Part shown: positions 9,498 to 19,423 of the stretch, in pieces
How positions within the stretch are numbered: position 1 is the first letter of the stretch
Layout: every line of letters begins with the position of its first letter
From: Massilia polaris
Lineage (GTDB): Bacteria; Pseudomonadota; Gammaproteobacteria; Burkholderiales; Burkholderiaceae_D
Assembly (NCBI RefSeq): GCF_012927275.1
Contig: NZ_JABBGG010000007.1
Location: forward strand, 186,001-250,000
Length of the DNA: 64,000 nucleotides
Direction: 5' to 3'
Position numbers and translations under genes: made by a program
Notes under the pieces: generated by a model
Databases searched by the model: none
What the model was told of the DNA's origin: nothing
Seen by the model: only the letters and a program-made list of their open reading frames with translations

Positions 9498-10517
9498 TTA
9501 GTCCGGCGCGAGGAAAATCTTGTTACGTCCGCCCGACTTGGCCGCGTACAGCGCGCGGTCGGCGCGCGCGACCAGCTCTTCCATCGAGTTCTCCGCGCTC
9601 GGCAGCACGGTCGCCACACCCACCGACATCGTCACCACGTCGCCCGACGCCGAACCGCTGTTATCGATGGCCAGCGCTTCCAGATGGCTGCGGCAGGCTT
9701 CGGCGATGTGCATCGCCCCTTTCGCACCGGTATCGGGAAGCACCAGCGCGAACTCTTCCCCGCCGTAGCGCGCCGCGAGGTCGGCTGGCCGCTTCAGGTG
9801 CCCGGTCAGGATCGCCGCGGTCTTTTTCAGGCACATGTCGCCGGCCTGGTGGCCGAAGGTATCGTTGTGGTGCTTGAAGCAGTCGATATCGCACATCACC
9901 AGCGACAGCGGCGTTTTCTCGCGCCGGCCGCGCTGCCATTCCAGGTCCAGCACTTCGTTGAAGCGGCGGCGGTTGGCGATGCCGGTCAGGCCGTCGAGGG
10001 CGGCCAGCTTCTGCAGTTCGATGTTCGCATCGGCCAGCCGCTGCTGGCTCTCGCGCAGGAACTGGAAGGCCTCGTCGCGCTGCAGCCGGCTGATATGGCC
10101 GGACGAGTGGTAGCGCACGCGCGCCAGCAGCTCGATCCGGTCCGGCAGCTTGACCACGTAATCATTGGCGCCGACCGCGAAGCTGTGCGCCTTGAGCTTG
10201 GGGTCTTCCCTGGCCGACAGGACAATCACCGGCACCGACGCCAGCGCTTCCTGCTCGCGGTAGGCCTGGATCAGCGCGAAGCCGTCGACATCGGGCATGA
10301 CCAGGTCCTGCAAGATCACGGTCGGCTTCATCATGACCGCCGTCTCCAGCGCGGCGGCGCCATTGCTCACGTAATGGAATTCGATATCGGGCTGGCCGTC
10401 CAGCATGCGACGGACCGCTTCGACAATGATGAGCTGGTCGTCTACCAGCAGGACACGAACTTTGAGATGCGTGACGGGCGACTCCCGGGCGGTACTGACC
10501 TGGCTGATTTCTGACAT
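9498..10517 (-). CDS. wspR: WspR-type response regulator diguanylate cyclase
   Basis: Output enzyme of the Wsp system (339 aa): phosphorylation of the receiver activates synthesis of c-di-GMP from two GTP. Receiver: acidic pair in LLVDDQ and phosphoacceptor Asp71 in ILQDLVMPDVDG, the same motif as Pseudomonas WspR. A helical linker (about 140-170) leads to a GGDEF domain with the active site GGEEF at 252-256 and an allosteric inhibitory RPAD at 243-246. It is the last gene of the wsp operon, 39 nt after wspF, and ends 4 nt from the end of convergent murB. All residues needed for activity and product inhibition are present. Confidence 0.93.
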   Translation of the reverse strand: MSEISQVSTARESPVTHLKVRVLLVDDQLIIVEAVRRMLDGQPDIEFHYVSNGAAALETAVMMKPTVILQDLVMPDVDGFALIQAYREQEALASVPVIVLSAREDPKLKAHSFAVGANDYVVKLPDRIELLARVRYHSSGHISRLQRDEAFQFLRESQQRLADANIELQKLAALDGLTGIANRRRFNEVLDLEWQRGRREKTPLSLVMCDIDCFKHHNDTFGHQAGDMCLKKTAAILTGHLKRPADLAARYGGEEFALVLPDTGAKGAMHIAEACRSHLEALAIDNSGSASGDVVTMSVGVATVLPSAENSMEELVARADRALYAAKSGGRNKIFLAPD

Positions 10518-10556
10518 GCTTCCCTTTGCGACAGCGCCGCGGATGCGGGCCCGTCT

Positions 10557-11567
10557 TTATAATTTGACGCCAATTCTACTGCGTAAGGCGCGTGCGATGC
10601 CATCGAGGGGCAGAATATTCTGGGCCGCCCCAAGGTCGGCCGCCGCGCGCGGCATGCCATACACGGCGCTCGATGCCTCGTCCTGGCTGATGGTGGCATT
10701 GCCCGCTTCGCGCATGGCGAGCAGTCCGGCGGCGCCGTCGCGGCCCATCCCGGTCAGCAGCACGCCGGTGGCCGCGCCGTTCCAGTGCTGCGCAACGCAG
10801 CGAAAAAACACGTCCACCGACGGCCGGTAAGCGTATTCGCGCGGGTTGGGATCGTAACGCAGGCGTCCGCCCGCGCCAAGCAGCAGGTGGTCGTTGGTCA
10901 TCGCCACCTGCACCGTGCCGGGCGCCAGCAGGTCGCCGTCGGCGATCACCTGGACCGGCATCGCCAGCTGCTCGCCCAGCCACCTGGCGAACTGCGGTGC
11001 GAAGTGGGCGTCGATGTGCTGGACGATGACGACCGCCGTTCCGGCCGGCGGCTGCCAGTTGGCCAGGATGGCGGCGATGGCCACCGGGCCGCCGGTCGAG
11101 GCGCCGATTGCCAGCAGGTGGGTGACGGCGCTGCTGTCGCCCGCGGCCGGCGGCGTGCGCGCCGGCTGGTCGGCGCGGCTCACCCGCAGCAGCTTGCCGA
11201 TCGTCTTGATCTTGGCCAGCAGCTCGGCGTCGCCGGCGCTGCCACGCAGGACCGGCGTCGCCGTCACGTCGAGCGCGCCGGCGCCCATCGCGCGGAACAC
11301 CTGGCCCACGCTCTCCTGCGGCTGGCCGGTGACGATCAGGATCGCGCACGGCGACTTCTGCATGATCTGGCGGGTCGCTTCGACGCCGTCCAGCTCCGGC
11401 ATGTTCAGGTCCATCAGCACCAGGTCGGGACGGTTATCGGCGCACATGCGCACCGCTTCGGCGCCGGTGCGGGCGATCCACAGCAGCTGGTGTTCGCTGG
11501 TGCTGGCGACGACCCGCCGCAGCGCCTCGGCGGCCATCGCGACGTCGTTGGCGATTCCGATTTTCAA
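10557..11567 (-). CDS. wspF: WspF-type CheB protein-glutamate methylesterase
   Basis: Receiver plus CheB methylesterase (336 aa) that removes methyl groups from the WspA receptor and so damps Wsp signalling; loss of WspF in Pseudomonas locks WspR on. The receiver has Asp53 in LVLMDLNMPELDG and the IAND start typical of WspF rather than canonical CheB. The esterase triad is intact: Ser157 in GASTGG, His184 in VQHID and Asp277 in LTGMGRDGA. It overlaps the end of wspE by the 4-nt ATGA, so translation is probably coupled. The usual CheR/CheB-binding pentapeptide is not present on WspA, as in other Wsp systems. Confidence 0.93.
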   Translation of the reverse strand: MKIGIANDVAMAAEALRRVVASTSEHQLLWIARTGAEAVRMCADNRPDLVLMDLNMPELDGVEATRQIMQKSPCAILIVTGQPQESVGQVFRAMGAGALDVTATPVLRGSAGDAELLAKIKTIGKLLRVSRADQPARTPPAAGDSSAVTHLLAIGASTGGPVAIAAILANWQPPAGTAVVIVQHIDAHFAPQFARWLGEQLAMPVQVIADGDLLAPGTVQVAMTNDHLLLGAGGRLRYDPNPREYAYRPSVDVFFRCVAQHWNGAATGVLLTGMGRDGAAGLLAMREAGNATISQDEASSAVYGMPRAAADLGAAQNILPLDGIARALRSRIGVKL

Positions 11568-13780
11568 ATGAGCGGGTCTCCGATCAGGTCGAACACAGCG
11601 TCGAGCAGCGTCTCGTCGTGGAAGCTGCCTTTGGTCAGGTAGTAGTCGGCGCCCGCCGCCATGCCGCGCGCCCGGTCTTCCGGCCGGTCCTTGTACGAGA
11701 CGATCATCACTGGCAGCTTGTGCAGGTCGATGTCCTTGCGGATCAGCGCGACCAGGTCGATGCCGTCCATGCGCGGCATGTCGACGTCGGTCACGACCAG
11801 GTCGTAGTCGCCGCTGCGCACCGCGTTCCAGCCGTCGATGCCGTCGATCGCGACATCGACCTGGTAGCCGCGCCCGAGCAGCAGCTTGCGCTCCATCTCG
11901 CGTACCGTGAGCGAATCGTCCACCACCAGCACGCGCCGGCTGCGGCGGCGCTCGGTCGCGTTGGCGCCAGCCAGCTTGTGCAGGCCGCCTTCATGCAGCA
12001 GCTTGTCGATCGACAGCAGCAGGTCGGCGACGTCGAGGATCAGCACCGGTGCGCCGTCGTCGAGCAGCGCGGCCGAACTGATGTCGCGCATCTTGCCGAA
12101 GATAGGATCGAGCGCCTGCACCGCAAGGCTATGCTCGCCGCGGATCGCGTCCACCACCAGCGCGTAGCGGCGCTGGCCGCTGCCGATCACCAGCACCGCC
12201 AGTTCGTCGCCGGCCGCTTCGATCTGGCCAAGCTCCAGCACCTGCGCCGCCGGCACCAGCCCGAGATGCTCGCCGCCGAAATCGAAGAACTGCTTGTTTT
12301 CGAGGGTGCTGATGCCTGACTGGGGAATCTTCAACACGCGTTCGACCTTGACGATCGGGATCGCGTACGCTTCGCCCTGCACATCGAACACCAGCGCGCG
12401 CACGATCGACTGTGTCAGCGGCAGCGTGATTGAAGTGCGGAAGCCGAGGCCCGGCTGCGACTCGATGCGTACCGTGCCGTTCTGTTCGCGGATCACCTGC
12501 TGCACGATGTCGAGGCCGACACCGCGCCCGGAGATCACGCTGGTGGTCTCCTTCAGGCTGAACGCCGGCAGGAACAGGAATTCGAGCAGCTCGGCGGATG
12601 ACATTGCCGCCGCCATCGCATCGCTGGCCATCCCGCGCGCGAGGACGTTGGCGCGGATGCGTTCGAGGTCGACGCCGCGTCCGTCGTCGCCGATTTCGAT
12701 ATTCAGCATGCCGGCGCGGTGGCGCGCCTCCAGCCGGATGGTGCCGGCTGGAGGCTTGCCGGCGGCGGCGCGCTCGGCGGGCGTTTCCATGCCATGGTCG
12801 ACCGCGTTGCGCAGCATGTGATTAAGCGGGCTTTCGATCCTGGCCAGGATGTCGCGGTCGACCAGCGTGTCCTCGCCCTCGATCAGCAGCTGCGCTTCCT
12901 TGCCCAGGCTGCGCGCCAGGTCGCGCACCATGCGCGGGAAGGCGTGCACGCCGTCGCCGAAAGGACGCATGCGCAGTGCCAGCACTTCGTCGACCAGCGC
13001 CGCCGACACGCCCAGCACCTTGCGCTCGTAGTTTTCGATCTCCGCGATGTGGCCGATGACGAATTGCTTGAGCGGCGCCGCCTTGTGCAGCAGCTGCGAC
13101 GCGCGTTCGGCCAGCGCCGCATCGCCGCTGCGCAGCACGGCCTCGTGCAACTGCTCGATCGCCTGCAGGACGGTGGCCTGGTTGCGCTTGTGGCGCTGCA
13201 GCGATTCCACCAGGGGGCGCATCTGGTGCGCGTTGATGCGCGATTCGCTGGCCAGCGCCAGCAGCTTGTCGTAGTTCTGGCTGACGCGCGGCGGCAGCGG
13301 GGCCGGCGCCGTTTCGGCCGGCACAGGGGAGGGCGCCGCTTGCGGAAGCGCGGGCGCCGACTGCAGCGAAGCGATTGCTCCGATCGCCGCGATTGCCGCC
13401 GTGATGGCAGCGGCATTCTGCGCCATCCACGCATCGACGCTGTCTTCGGTCAGCGCCGCGAACTGGACGATCAGGTCGACCCCGGACAGCAGCACGTCGA
13501 TGCGCGCCGGGGTCAGGTCCAGCCGCCCGTTCTGCGCCGCGACGAACGCATCTTCCATCGCATGCGCCACCTGCACCGCGACATCGAGGTTGACGATGGC
13601 GGCCGCACCCTTGATCGAATGCGCGGCCCGCATCAGCACGTCGATCGCATCGGCGCTGGCGCCGCCGCGCTCCATCGCCAGCAGGCCGTCGGTCAGCGTG
13701 CGCGCCTGCCCCTCCGCCTCCATGCGGAACAGGTCGAGCATCGAAAACTGGCTCAGGTCGCCGAACTGGTCCTGGCTCAT
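11564..13780 (-). CDS. wspE: WspE-type hybrid CheA histidine kinase
   Basis: Hybrid chemosensory kinase (738 aa) that takes the WspA signal and phosphorylates WspR and WspF. Domain order: an HPt domain with phosphoacceptor His54 in RAAHSIKGAA, a linker, a CheA-type dimerisation and HATPase region (HMLRNAVDHGMETPAERA, DDGRGVD, SGRGVGLDIVQ), a CheW-like domain (YAIPIVKVERVL), and a C-terminal receiver (VLVVDDSLTVREME; Asp in LVVTDVDMPRMDG). The fused receiver separates WspE from CheA of the flagellar pathway. It overlaps wspD and wspF by 4 nt each. A Pro/Ala-rich linker lies near residues 145-165. The start is fixed by the ATGA overlap. Confidence 0.93.
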   Translation of the reverse strand: MSQDQFGDLSQFSMLDLFRMEAEGQARTLTDGLLAMERGGASADAIDVLMRAAHSIKGAAAIVNLDVAVQVAHAMEDAFVAAQNGRLDLTPARIDVLLSGVDLIVQFAALTEDSVDAWMAQNAAAITAAIAAIGAIASLQSAPALPQAAPSPVPAETAPAPLPPRVSQNYDKLLALASESRINAHQMRPLVESLQRHKRNQATVLQAIEQLHEAVLRSGDAALAERASQLLHKAAPLKQFVIGHIAEIENYERKVLGVSAALVDEVLALRMRPFGDGVHAFPRMVRDLARSLGKEAQLLIEGEDTLVDRDILARIESPLNHMLRNAVDHGMETPAERAAAGKPPAGTIRLEARHRAGMLNIEIGDDGRGVDLERIRANVLARGMASDAMAAAMSSAELLEFLFLPAFSLKETTSVISGRGVGLDIVQQVIREQNGTVRIESQPGLGFRTSITLPLTQSIVRALVFDVQGEAYAIPIVKVERVLKIPQSGISTLENKQFFDFGGEHLGLVPAAQVLELGQIEAAGDELAVLVIGSGQRRYALVVDAIRGEHSLAVQALDPIFGKMRDISSAALLDDGAPVLILDVADLLLSIDKLLHEGGLHKLAGANATERRRSRRVLVVDDSLTVREMERKLLLGRGYQVDVAIDGIDGWNAVRSGDYDLVVTDVDMPRMDGIDLVALIRKDIDLHKLPVMIVSYKDRPEDRARGMAAGADYYLTKGSFHDETLLDAVFDLIGDPLI

Positions 13781-14433
13781 CGCACTAGCCTCATCATCTG
13801 GTGTCCGATCAGTGAAGCGTCCAGCACGCCGATATGCATGTCATCGATGGCGGCCACGCCGAGCAGGTAACGCTGCATGCCGCGGTTGATGGTGGCGGCC
13901 GGCGGCGTCAGGCCCTTCGAAGCGTAACGCACGATGCCGCACAGGTCCGCGACCGGCAGCGCGAACGGCTGGCCTTCCCAGTTCACCACCAGCAGGCGCG
14001 CGAAGGTATGGCGGCCGCTGCGGACCGGCGCGTCGCGTTCGTCGATGCCGAGCAGCGCGGCGAGCGAGATGGCGGGCGCCAGCTTGCCGCCGACATTGAC
14101 GATGCCGGCCAGCCCGTTGCCGCCGCGATGCGGCAGCCGGTGCGCGGGCGCTTGCGGCGCCACCTGCGACACCATCGCCGTCGGCAGCGCCAGCCACTCG
14201 CGCCCGATCCGGAACGCCAGCGCCGAGGTGTCGCTGCTGTCGCTTGCTGCGACGGGCTGACGCAATTGCGCTGCCCATTCGCTGCGGTAGGTGTCGCTGA
14301 CGGGGCGCTGCAGGCTGCGCTGGGCGGCGCCCGCGTAGACGTCGCAATTACGGCAATGAACCAGCGGGGCCAGTTTGGCGCAGCTCTTGTCGCCGGCCAC
14401 GCCGATCAGGTTCCAGCAGCCGCTTTCGCTCAT
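13777..14433 (-). CDS. wspD: WspD-type CheW adaptor
   Basis: CheW-like coupling protein of 218 aa, longer than ordinary CheW because of an N-terminal Cys-containing region (CWNLIGVAGDKSC...HCRNCDVYAGAA) before the CheW fold (about 70-215: ALAFRIGREWLALPTAMVSQV, GLAGIVNVGGKLAPAISLAALL, QPFALPVADLCGIVRY). By operon position and size it is the second adaptor (WspD), linking the WspA receptor to the WspE kinase. The N-terminal region contains C-x-x-C spacing (HCRNC) that could bind metal or form disulfides, which is not proven. It overlaps wspC and wspE by 4 nt each. Confidence 0.9.
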   Translation of the reverse strand: MSESGCWNLIGVAGDKSCAKLAPLVHCRNCDVYAGAAQRSLQRPVSDTYRSEWAAQLRQPVAASDSSDTSALAFRIGREWLALPTAMVSQVAPQAPAHRLPHRGGNGLAGIVNVGGKLAPAISLAALLGIDERDAPVRSGRHTFARLLVVNWEGQPFALPVADLCGIVRYASKGLTPPAATINRGMQRYLLGVAAIDDMHIGVLDASLIGHQMMRLVR

Positions 14434-15665
14434 GACCTTCCTTTCGGTGCGCCGTCATTGGCGCGCTGGTAGACGCGCGCGGCGCGCTGGCGCAAAGCGT
14501 CCGACTGGGCCGCGTCGCCGCGCTCGCCGGCCAGCAGCGCCAGGTGGCACAAGGCTTCGTAATGGTCGGGTTTCAGGTATACGCAGCGGCGCCAGTATCC
14601 TTCGGCGGCCGCCAGGTTGCGCCCGCACTCGCTGGTCAGGCCGAGGATGAAATAGGCGTCGGCGTTGTCGGGCGCCGTGTCCAGCACCCGTTTGCACGCC
14701 GCGGCGGCAGCGGCATGGTCGCCCTGGTCGGCCTGCTTGCGCGCCTGCGCAAGCACTGCGCCCACATCCGGCGGGCCAGGGGCGGGCGCTGGCTGGCGCG
14801 GCGGCTTCGGCTTTAACTGCGGGGCTGCAGGGCGCGGCGTCACGCGCGCTGCGCGGGGTGGAGCAACCGGCGCGCGGACGGCGGGCGTCGCCGGCGCGGC
14901 CGCCGTGGCCTTTTGCAATGCAAATGCATTGGCCGCGCGCACGGTGGCAAAACCGTTGCGGCAGTAGGTCGGCACCTCGGCATAGCCGGCGAACAGCAGG
15001 CCGTCGTCGGCCAGCAGCGCATGCAGCCTGGCGATCGCCGCAGCCGCGCTCGGCTCGTCAAAATAGATCAGCAGGTTGCGGCAAAAGACCACGTCATAAC
15101 GGCCGCCGGACGCCAGGTCGGTGGCCAGCAGGTTGCCCTGGCTGAAGCGCACCTGCGCGCGCAGCTCGTCGTGGATCTGGTACTCGTTACCGGTGCGGGT
15201 GAAATAGCGCGCGCGGAATTCCAGGTCGCCGCCTCTGAATGCGTTAAGGGTGTAGCGGCCGCGCCGCGCCCGTTGCAGCGCCACTTCCGACAGGTCGATC
15301 GCGTCGATACTGCAGGCAGCCGGGGCCACGCCGGCGTCGCGCAGCGCCATCGCCATCGAATACGGTTCCTCGCCGCCCGCGCAGGGCACCGACAGGATGC
15401 GTACCACCCGGTTCGGCGCCGCGGCAAGGCGGCGCTGGACAAACGCCGCGGCGGCGGCAAAGGCTTCGGCGTCGCGGAACATCCAGGACTCGGGCACCAC
15501 CAGCAGTTCGACCAGCGCGCGCAGCTCGCCGGGCGCGATGTCGGCGGCGTAGGCGGCAGCATCGGCGACGCCCGATTCGGCAATGCGCCGGCCGACGGCG
15601 CGGTCGATCACAGCCTCGCTCAGGTCGAGGCCCGTTTGCTCGCGCACCAGGTCGCGGATGTTCAT
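14430..15665 (-). CDS. wspC: WspC-type CheR methyltransferase with TPR tail
   Basis: SAM-dependent protein-glutamate O-methyltransferase of 411 aa that methylates the WspA receptor. The N-terminal CheR domain shows MNIRDLVREQTGLDLSE, the SAM-binding VPCAGGEEPYSMAMAL and the VFCRNLLIYFDE motif. A Pro/Ala-rich linker (about 270-315) leads to tetratricopeptide repeats (AAAAACKRVLDTAPDNADAY and LAAAEGYWRRCVYLKPDHYE), the hallmark of WspC. The frame is open upstream to 15920, but the family N-terminus and the 4-nt ATGA overlap with wspB at 15662-15665 set the start. Confidence 0.93.
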   Translation of the reverse strand: MNIRDLVREQTGLDLSEAVIDRAVGRRIAESGVADAAAYAADIAPGELRALVELLVVPESWMFRDAEAFAAAAAFVQRRLAAAPNRVVRILSVPCAGGEEPYSMAMALRDAGVAPAACSIDAIDLSEVALQRARRGRYTLNAFRGGDLEFRARYFTRTGNEYQIHDELRAQVRFSQGNLLATDLASGGRYDVVFCRNLLIYFDEPSAAAAIARLHALLADDGLLFAGYAEVPTYCRNGFATVRAANAFALQKATAAAPATPAVRAPVAPPRAARVTPRPAAPQLKPKPPRQPAPAPGPPDVGAVLAQARKQADQGDHAAAAAACKRVLDTAPDNADAYFILGLTSECGRNLAAAEGYWRRCVYLKPDHYEALCHLALLAGERGDAAQSDALRQRAARVYQRANDGAPKGRS

Positions 15666-16117
15666 GTCGGCACCGCCTGCGGCTGGAACAGCAGGGCGCG
15701 CACCTCTGGCGTCAGCAGTCCTTCGGGTTCGACCAGCTGCAGCATCCCGGTTTCGCCGCCGGCGACCTGTCCCAGGAAGGGTGCGCCGGTGACGCCGCTG
15801 TCGGCGAAGGTGTTCTGCTCCACCGTCTCGATGCCGGCCACCTGCTCGGCCAGCAGCCCAAGCGCGCGGGTGCCGCCGGCGGCCGGATAATCGACCAGGA
15901 TGATGCGGGTGTCGAACCACAACTGCCGCGCCGGGGCGCCGGCCAGCTGCGACAGGTCGATCACGGGAACCGGCTCGCCGTGCAGGTCGAGCAGGCCGGC
16001 CACGTATGCGGGCGCCAGCGGCAGCAGCTTCAGGCTTGCCGCCGGCAGCACGCGCGCGACGGCGCCGAGCCGCAGCCCGTAGCGGTCCAGACCGATGTGG
16101 AAGACCAGGACCTTCAT
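15662..16117 (-). CDS. wspB: WspB-type CheW adaptor
   Basis: Single-domain CheW-like coupling protein (151 aa). It contains the features of the fold: VLVFHIGLDRYGLRLGAVARV, YVAGLLDLHGEPVPVIDLSQL and a second half ending in LLTPEVRALLFQPQAVPT. It lies between the wspA receptor (6 nt gap) and wspC (4-nt overlap), which matches wspB of the Pseudomonas operon. Its role is to bridge WspA and WspE in the signalling array. It differs from WspD in lacking the Cys-containing N-terminal region. Confidence 0.9.
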   Translation of the reverse strand: MKVLVFHIGLDRYGLRLGAVARVLPAASLKLLPLAPAYVAGLLDLHGEPVPVIDLSQLAGAPARQLWFDTRIILVDYPAAGGTRALGLLAEQVAGIETVEQNTFADSGVTGAPFLGQVAGGETGMLQLVEPEGLLTPEVRALLFQPQAVPT

Positions 16118-16123
16118 CGCTGC

Positions 16124-17938
16124 TTAATGATTGACCGCGAACGTGGACACCGACGATTGCAGGTCGCTGGCCGCGTACTGGAGCTGGTGCACGGCTTCGC
16201 TGGTGGCTTTCAGCGACTCCACCGTCTGCTGGGTCGCGTCGCTCAGCTGCATCATGGTTTCCGAGATCTGGCTGGCGCCGACGGCCTGCGACTGCATCCC
16301 CTGCAGCACCAGGTCGAACTGCGGCGCGAGCTTCTGCACCTGGTCCATCACGGACGACAGCTGCAAGCCCACCTGGCTTACTTCGCCCACGCTGCGGCGG
16401 ATCTCTTCCGAAAATTTATCCATGCCCATGACGCTTGCCGACACCGCCGACTGCATCTCCTTGAGCATCTGCTCGATGTCCCAGGTCGACACCGAGGTCT
16501 GGTCGGCGAGGCGGCGGATCTCGGTCGCCACCACCGAGAAGCCCCGTCCGGCCTCGCCGGCCTTTTCGGCTTCGATCGCCGCGTTCAGCGACAGGATGTT
16601 GGTCTGGTCGGCGACCTTGGTGATGGTGGTCAGCACGCTGTTGATGTTGCTGGCCTTTTCCGACAGGGCCGCCAGCTTGGCGTTGATCGAATCGGTCGCG
16701 GCGACCATGTTCTGCATGGTCTGGTCCATGCGGCGCAGGTTGTTCTGCGCGTCGGCGGTGGCGCTGGTGGTGTAGTCGGCCACCTCGGTGGCTTCTTCCA
16801 TCGTCCTGAGCAGTTGCGACGTATTGGCCGACATTTCCTTGGTGGTCGCCAGGATTTCGACGCTGGTCTGCGCCTGTTCGACGCCGGTCGCTTCCTGCTG
16901 CTTGGCCGAGGCGGCGATTTCGGTGGCCGAGGTGGTGACCTGGATGCCGGCCTTCTGGACGTTGTTGATCAGCTTGCGCAGGTTCTCCACCATGGTCTTC
17001 AGTCCATCGCCCATGCGGCCGGCAGCGTCATCGCCGCTGACGGTGACGCTGCCGGTCAGGTCGCCGCTGGCCGCCTTCGACACCACATCGAGCAGGGCGT
17101 CGACCTTGGCGCGCAGTTCCTTGGCGACGGCCAGTTCCTTGGCCTGGCCGTCTTCGATGGCCTGGGCCATGCGGTTGAATTCCGCGGTCACGTTGCCCAG
17201 TTCATCACGCGCCAGCACCCGCGCCCGCGCCGACTGGTCGCCGCGGGCGATCCGGCCAACCACTTCGGTCAGGTTGTTGATGGGAGTGAGCAAGGCCCGG
17301 CCCAGCATCATGGCGATGATCGATGCAAGCACGATGCAGATCGCGCCGCCGGCGACCAGCACCATCGACATCGATTTCTGCAGCTCGGCCGCTTCGGCAG
17401 AACGTTGCGCCAGCAAGCGGTTTTCTTCGGCCGCGATCTCGCCCAGCATCTTGCGTATTTCAGCGACCGTGGCGAAGCCGGTCGCCAGTTCAGGCGCGCG
17501 CGCGGCCTGTTCGGCGGCGCCGGGCGCCTGGCCGAGGGCGCGCCGCTTGTCAATCAGCGGATGGTTGACGTTCTGGAGCCACGAATCGATTGCGGCGTCA
17601 ACCTTGCGTAAGCGCTCGTGCTGCGCCGGACTGTCGGCAGTGAGGCTGACCGCGTGATTGATGTTCATCTGCACCAGGGCTTCTTCGTCCACTTCCGGCG
17701 TCAGGAAGCGTTCCTCGCCGGTCAGCAGGTAGCCGCGTACCTGGTTCTGGATGTCGAGGACGTTGGCCCCGATCTGGTCGGTTTCGAGCATTACTTCGAG
17801 CGTATGCCGGTCGAGCCGGGTCGCTTCAGAAACCTTGGAGAAATTGTTGTAGGCAAGCACCAGCAAAATCAGCAGGATCGCGACAATCGCGCCGAAACCG
17901 GCGTACAGTTTTTGCTTGATGCTAAGGTTCTGCAGCAT
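16124..17938 (-). CDS. wspA: WspA-type membrane chemoreceptor (methyl-accepting protein)
   Basis: First gene of the Wsp operon (604 aa), the sensory receptor; in Pseudomonas it responds to surface contact. Order: an N-terminal signal anchor (FGAIVAILLILLVLAY), a periplasmic helical region, a second membrane segment (MVLVAGGAICIVLASIIAMM), HAMP (LTPINNLTEVVGRIARGDQ), then a cytoplasmic MCP domain whose hairpin tip reads ILSLNAAIEAEKAGEAGRGF. The C-terminus ends in FAVNH without a CheR/CheB-binding pentapeptide. I start at 17938 because AGGAGA lies about 6 nt upstream; the frame is open to 17956. All downstream wsp genes follow with gaps or overlaps of a few bases, except the 39 nt before wspR. 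Confidence 0.93.
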   Translation of the reverse strand: MLQNLSIKQKLYAGFGAIVAILLILLVLAYNNFSKVSEATRLDRHTLEVMLETDQIGANVLDIQNQVRGYLLTGEERFLTPEVDEEALVQMNINHAVSLTADSPAQHERLRKVDAAIDSWLQNVNHPLIDKRRALGQAPGAAEQAARAPELATGFATVAEIRKMLGEIAAEENRLLAQRSAEAAELQKSMSMVLVAGGAICIVLASIIAMMLGRALLTPINNLTEVVGRIARGDQSARARVLARDELGNVTAEFNRMAQAIEDGQAKELAVAKELRAKVDALLDVVSKAASGDLTGSVTVSGDDAAGRMGDGLKTMVENLRKLINNVQKAGIQVTTSATEIAASAKQQEATGVEQAQTSVEILATTKEMSANTSQLLRTMEEATEVADYTTSATADAQNNLRRMDQTMQNMVAATDSINAKLAALSEKASNINSVLTTITKVADQTNILSLNAAIEAEKAGEAGRGFSVVATEIRRLADQTSVSTWDIEQMLKEMQSAVSASVMGMDKFSEEIRRSVGEVSQVGLQLSSVMDQVQKLAPQFDLVLQGMQSQAVGASQISETMMQLSDATQQTVESLKATSEAVHQLQYAASDLQSSVSTFAVNH

Positions 17939-18043
17939 AGATTCTCCTGATACCAAAATTTGTGCTCCAAATGTAACATTTCAGCGGCCCTGTCGGGGGC
18001 ATTTTCACTCGCGGACCGACCAGAAGCTACATATTCGCACGCG

Positions 18044-18070
18044 AAAAAAAGCCGCCCCGGAAGGCGGCTT
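18044..18070 (-). terminator. Rho-independent terminator of argG
   Basis: Stem AAGCCGCC/GGCGGCTT (18049-18056 with 18063-18070) is followed on the minus strand by a T run at 18044-18050, right after the argG stop. The 3' tail also faces the start region of wspA. Confidence 0.85.
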
Positions 18071-18087
18071 CGTACGGCAAAGGACGT

Positions 18088-19320
<1,233 letters not shown>

Positions 19321-19423
19321 GGGAGTTCCAGTGTAAGACGTGGGGTGAGGGTGGATTGGTCAGCTGGCCCTTGGGTAAGTCGCTCCCGCGACGGGCCAAC
19401 GATAGTGCATGGTGGTGGATAGT

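Noticed and set aside
15980-17611. Plus-strand frame of 543 aa opposite wspA
   Set aside because: Has no recognisable domain and is the complement of a well-supported chemoreceptor.
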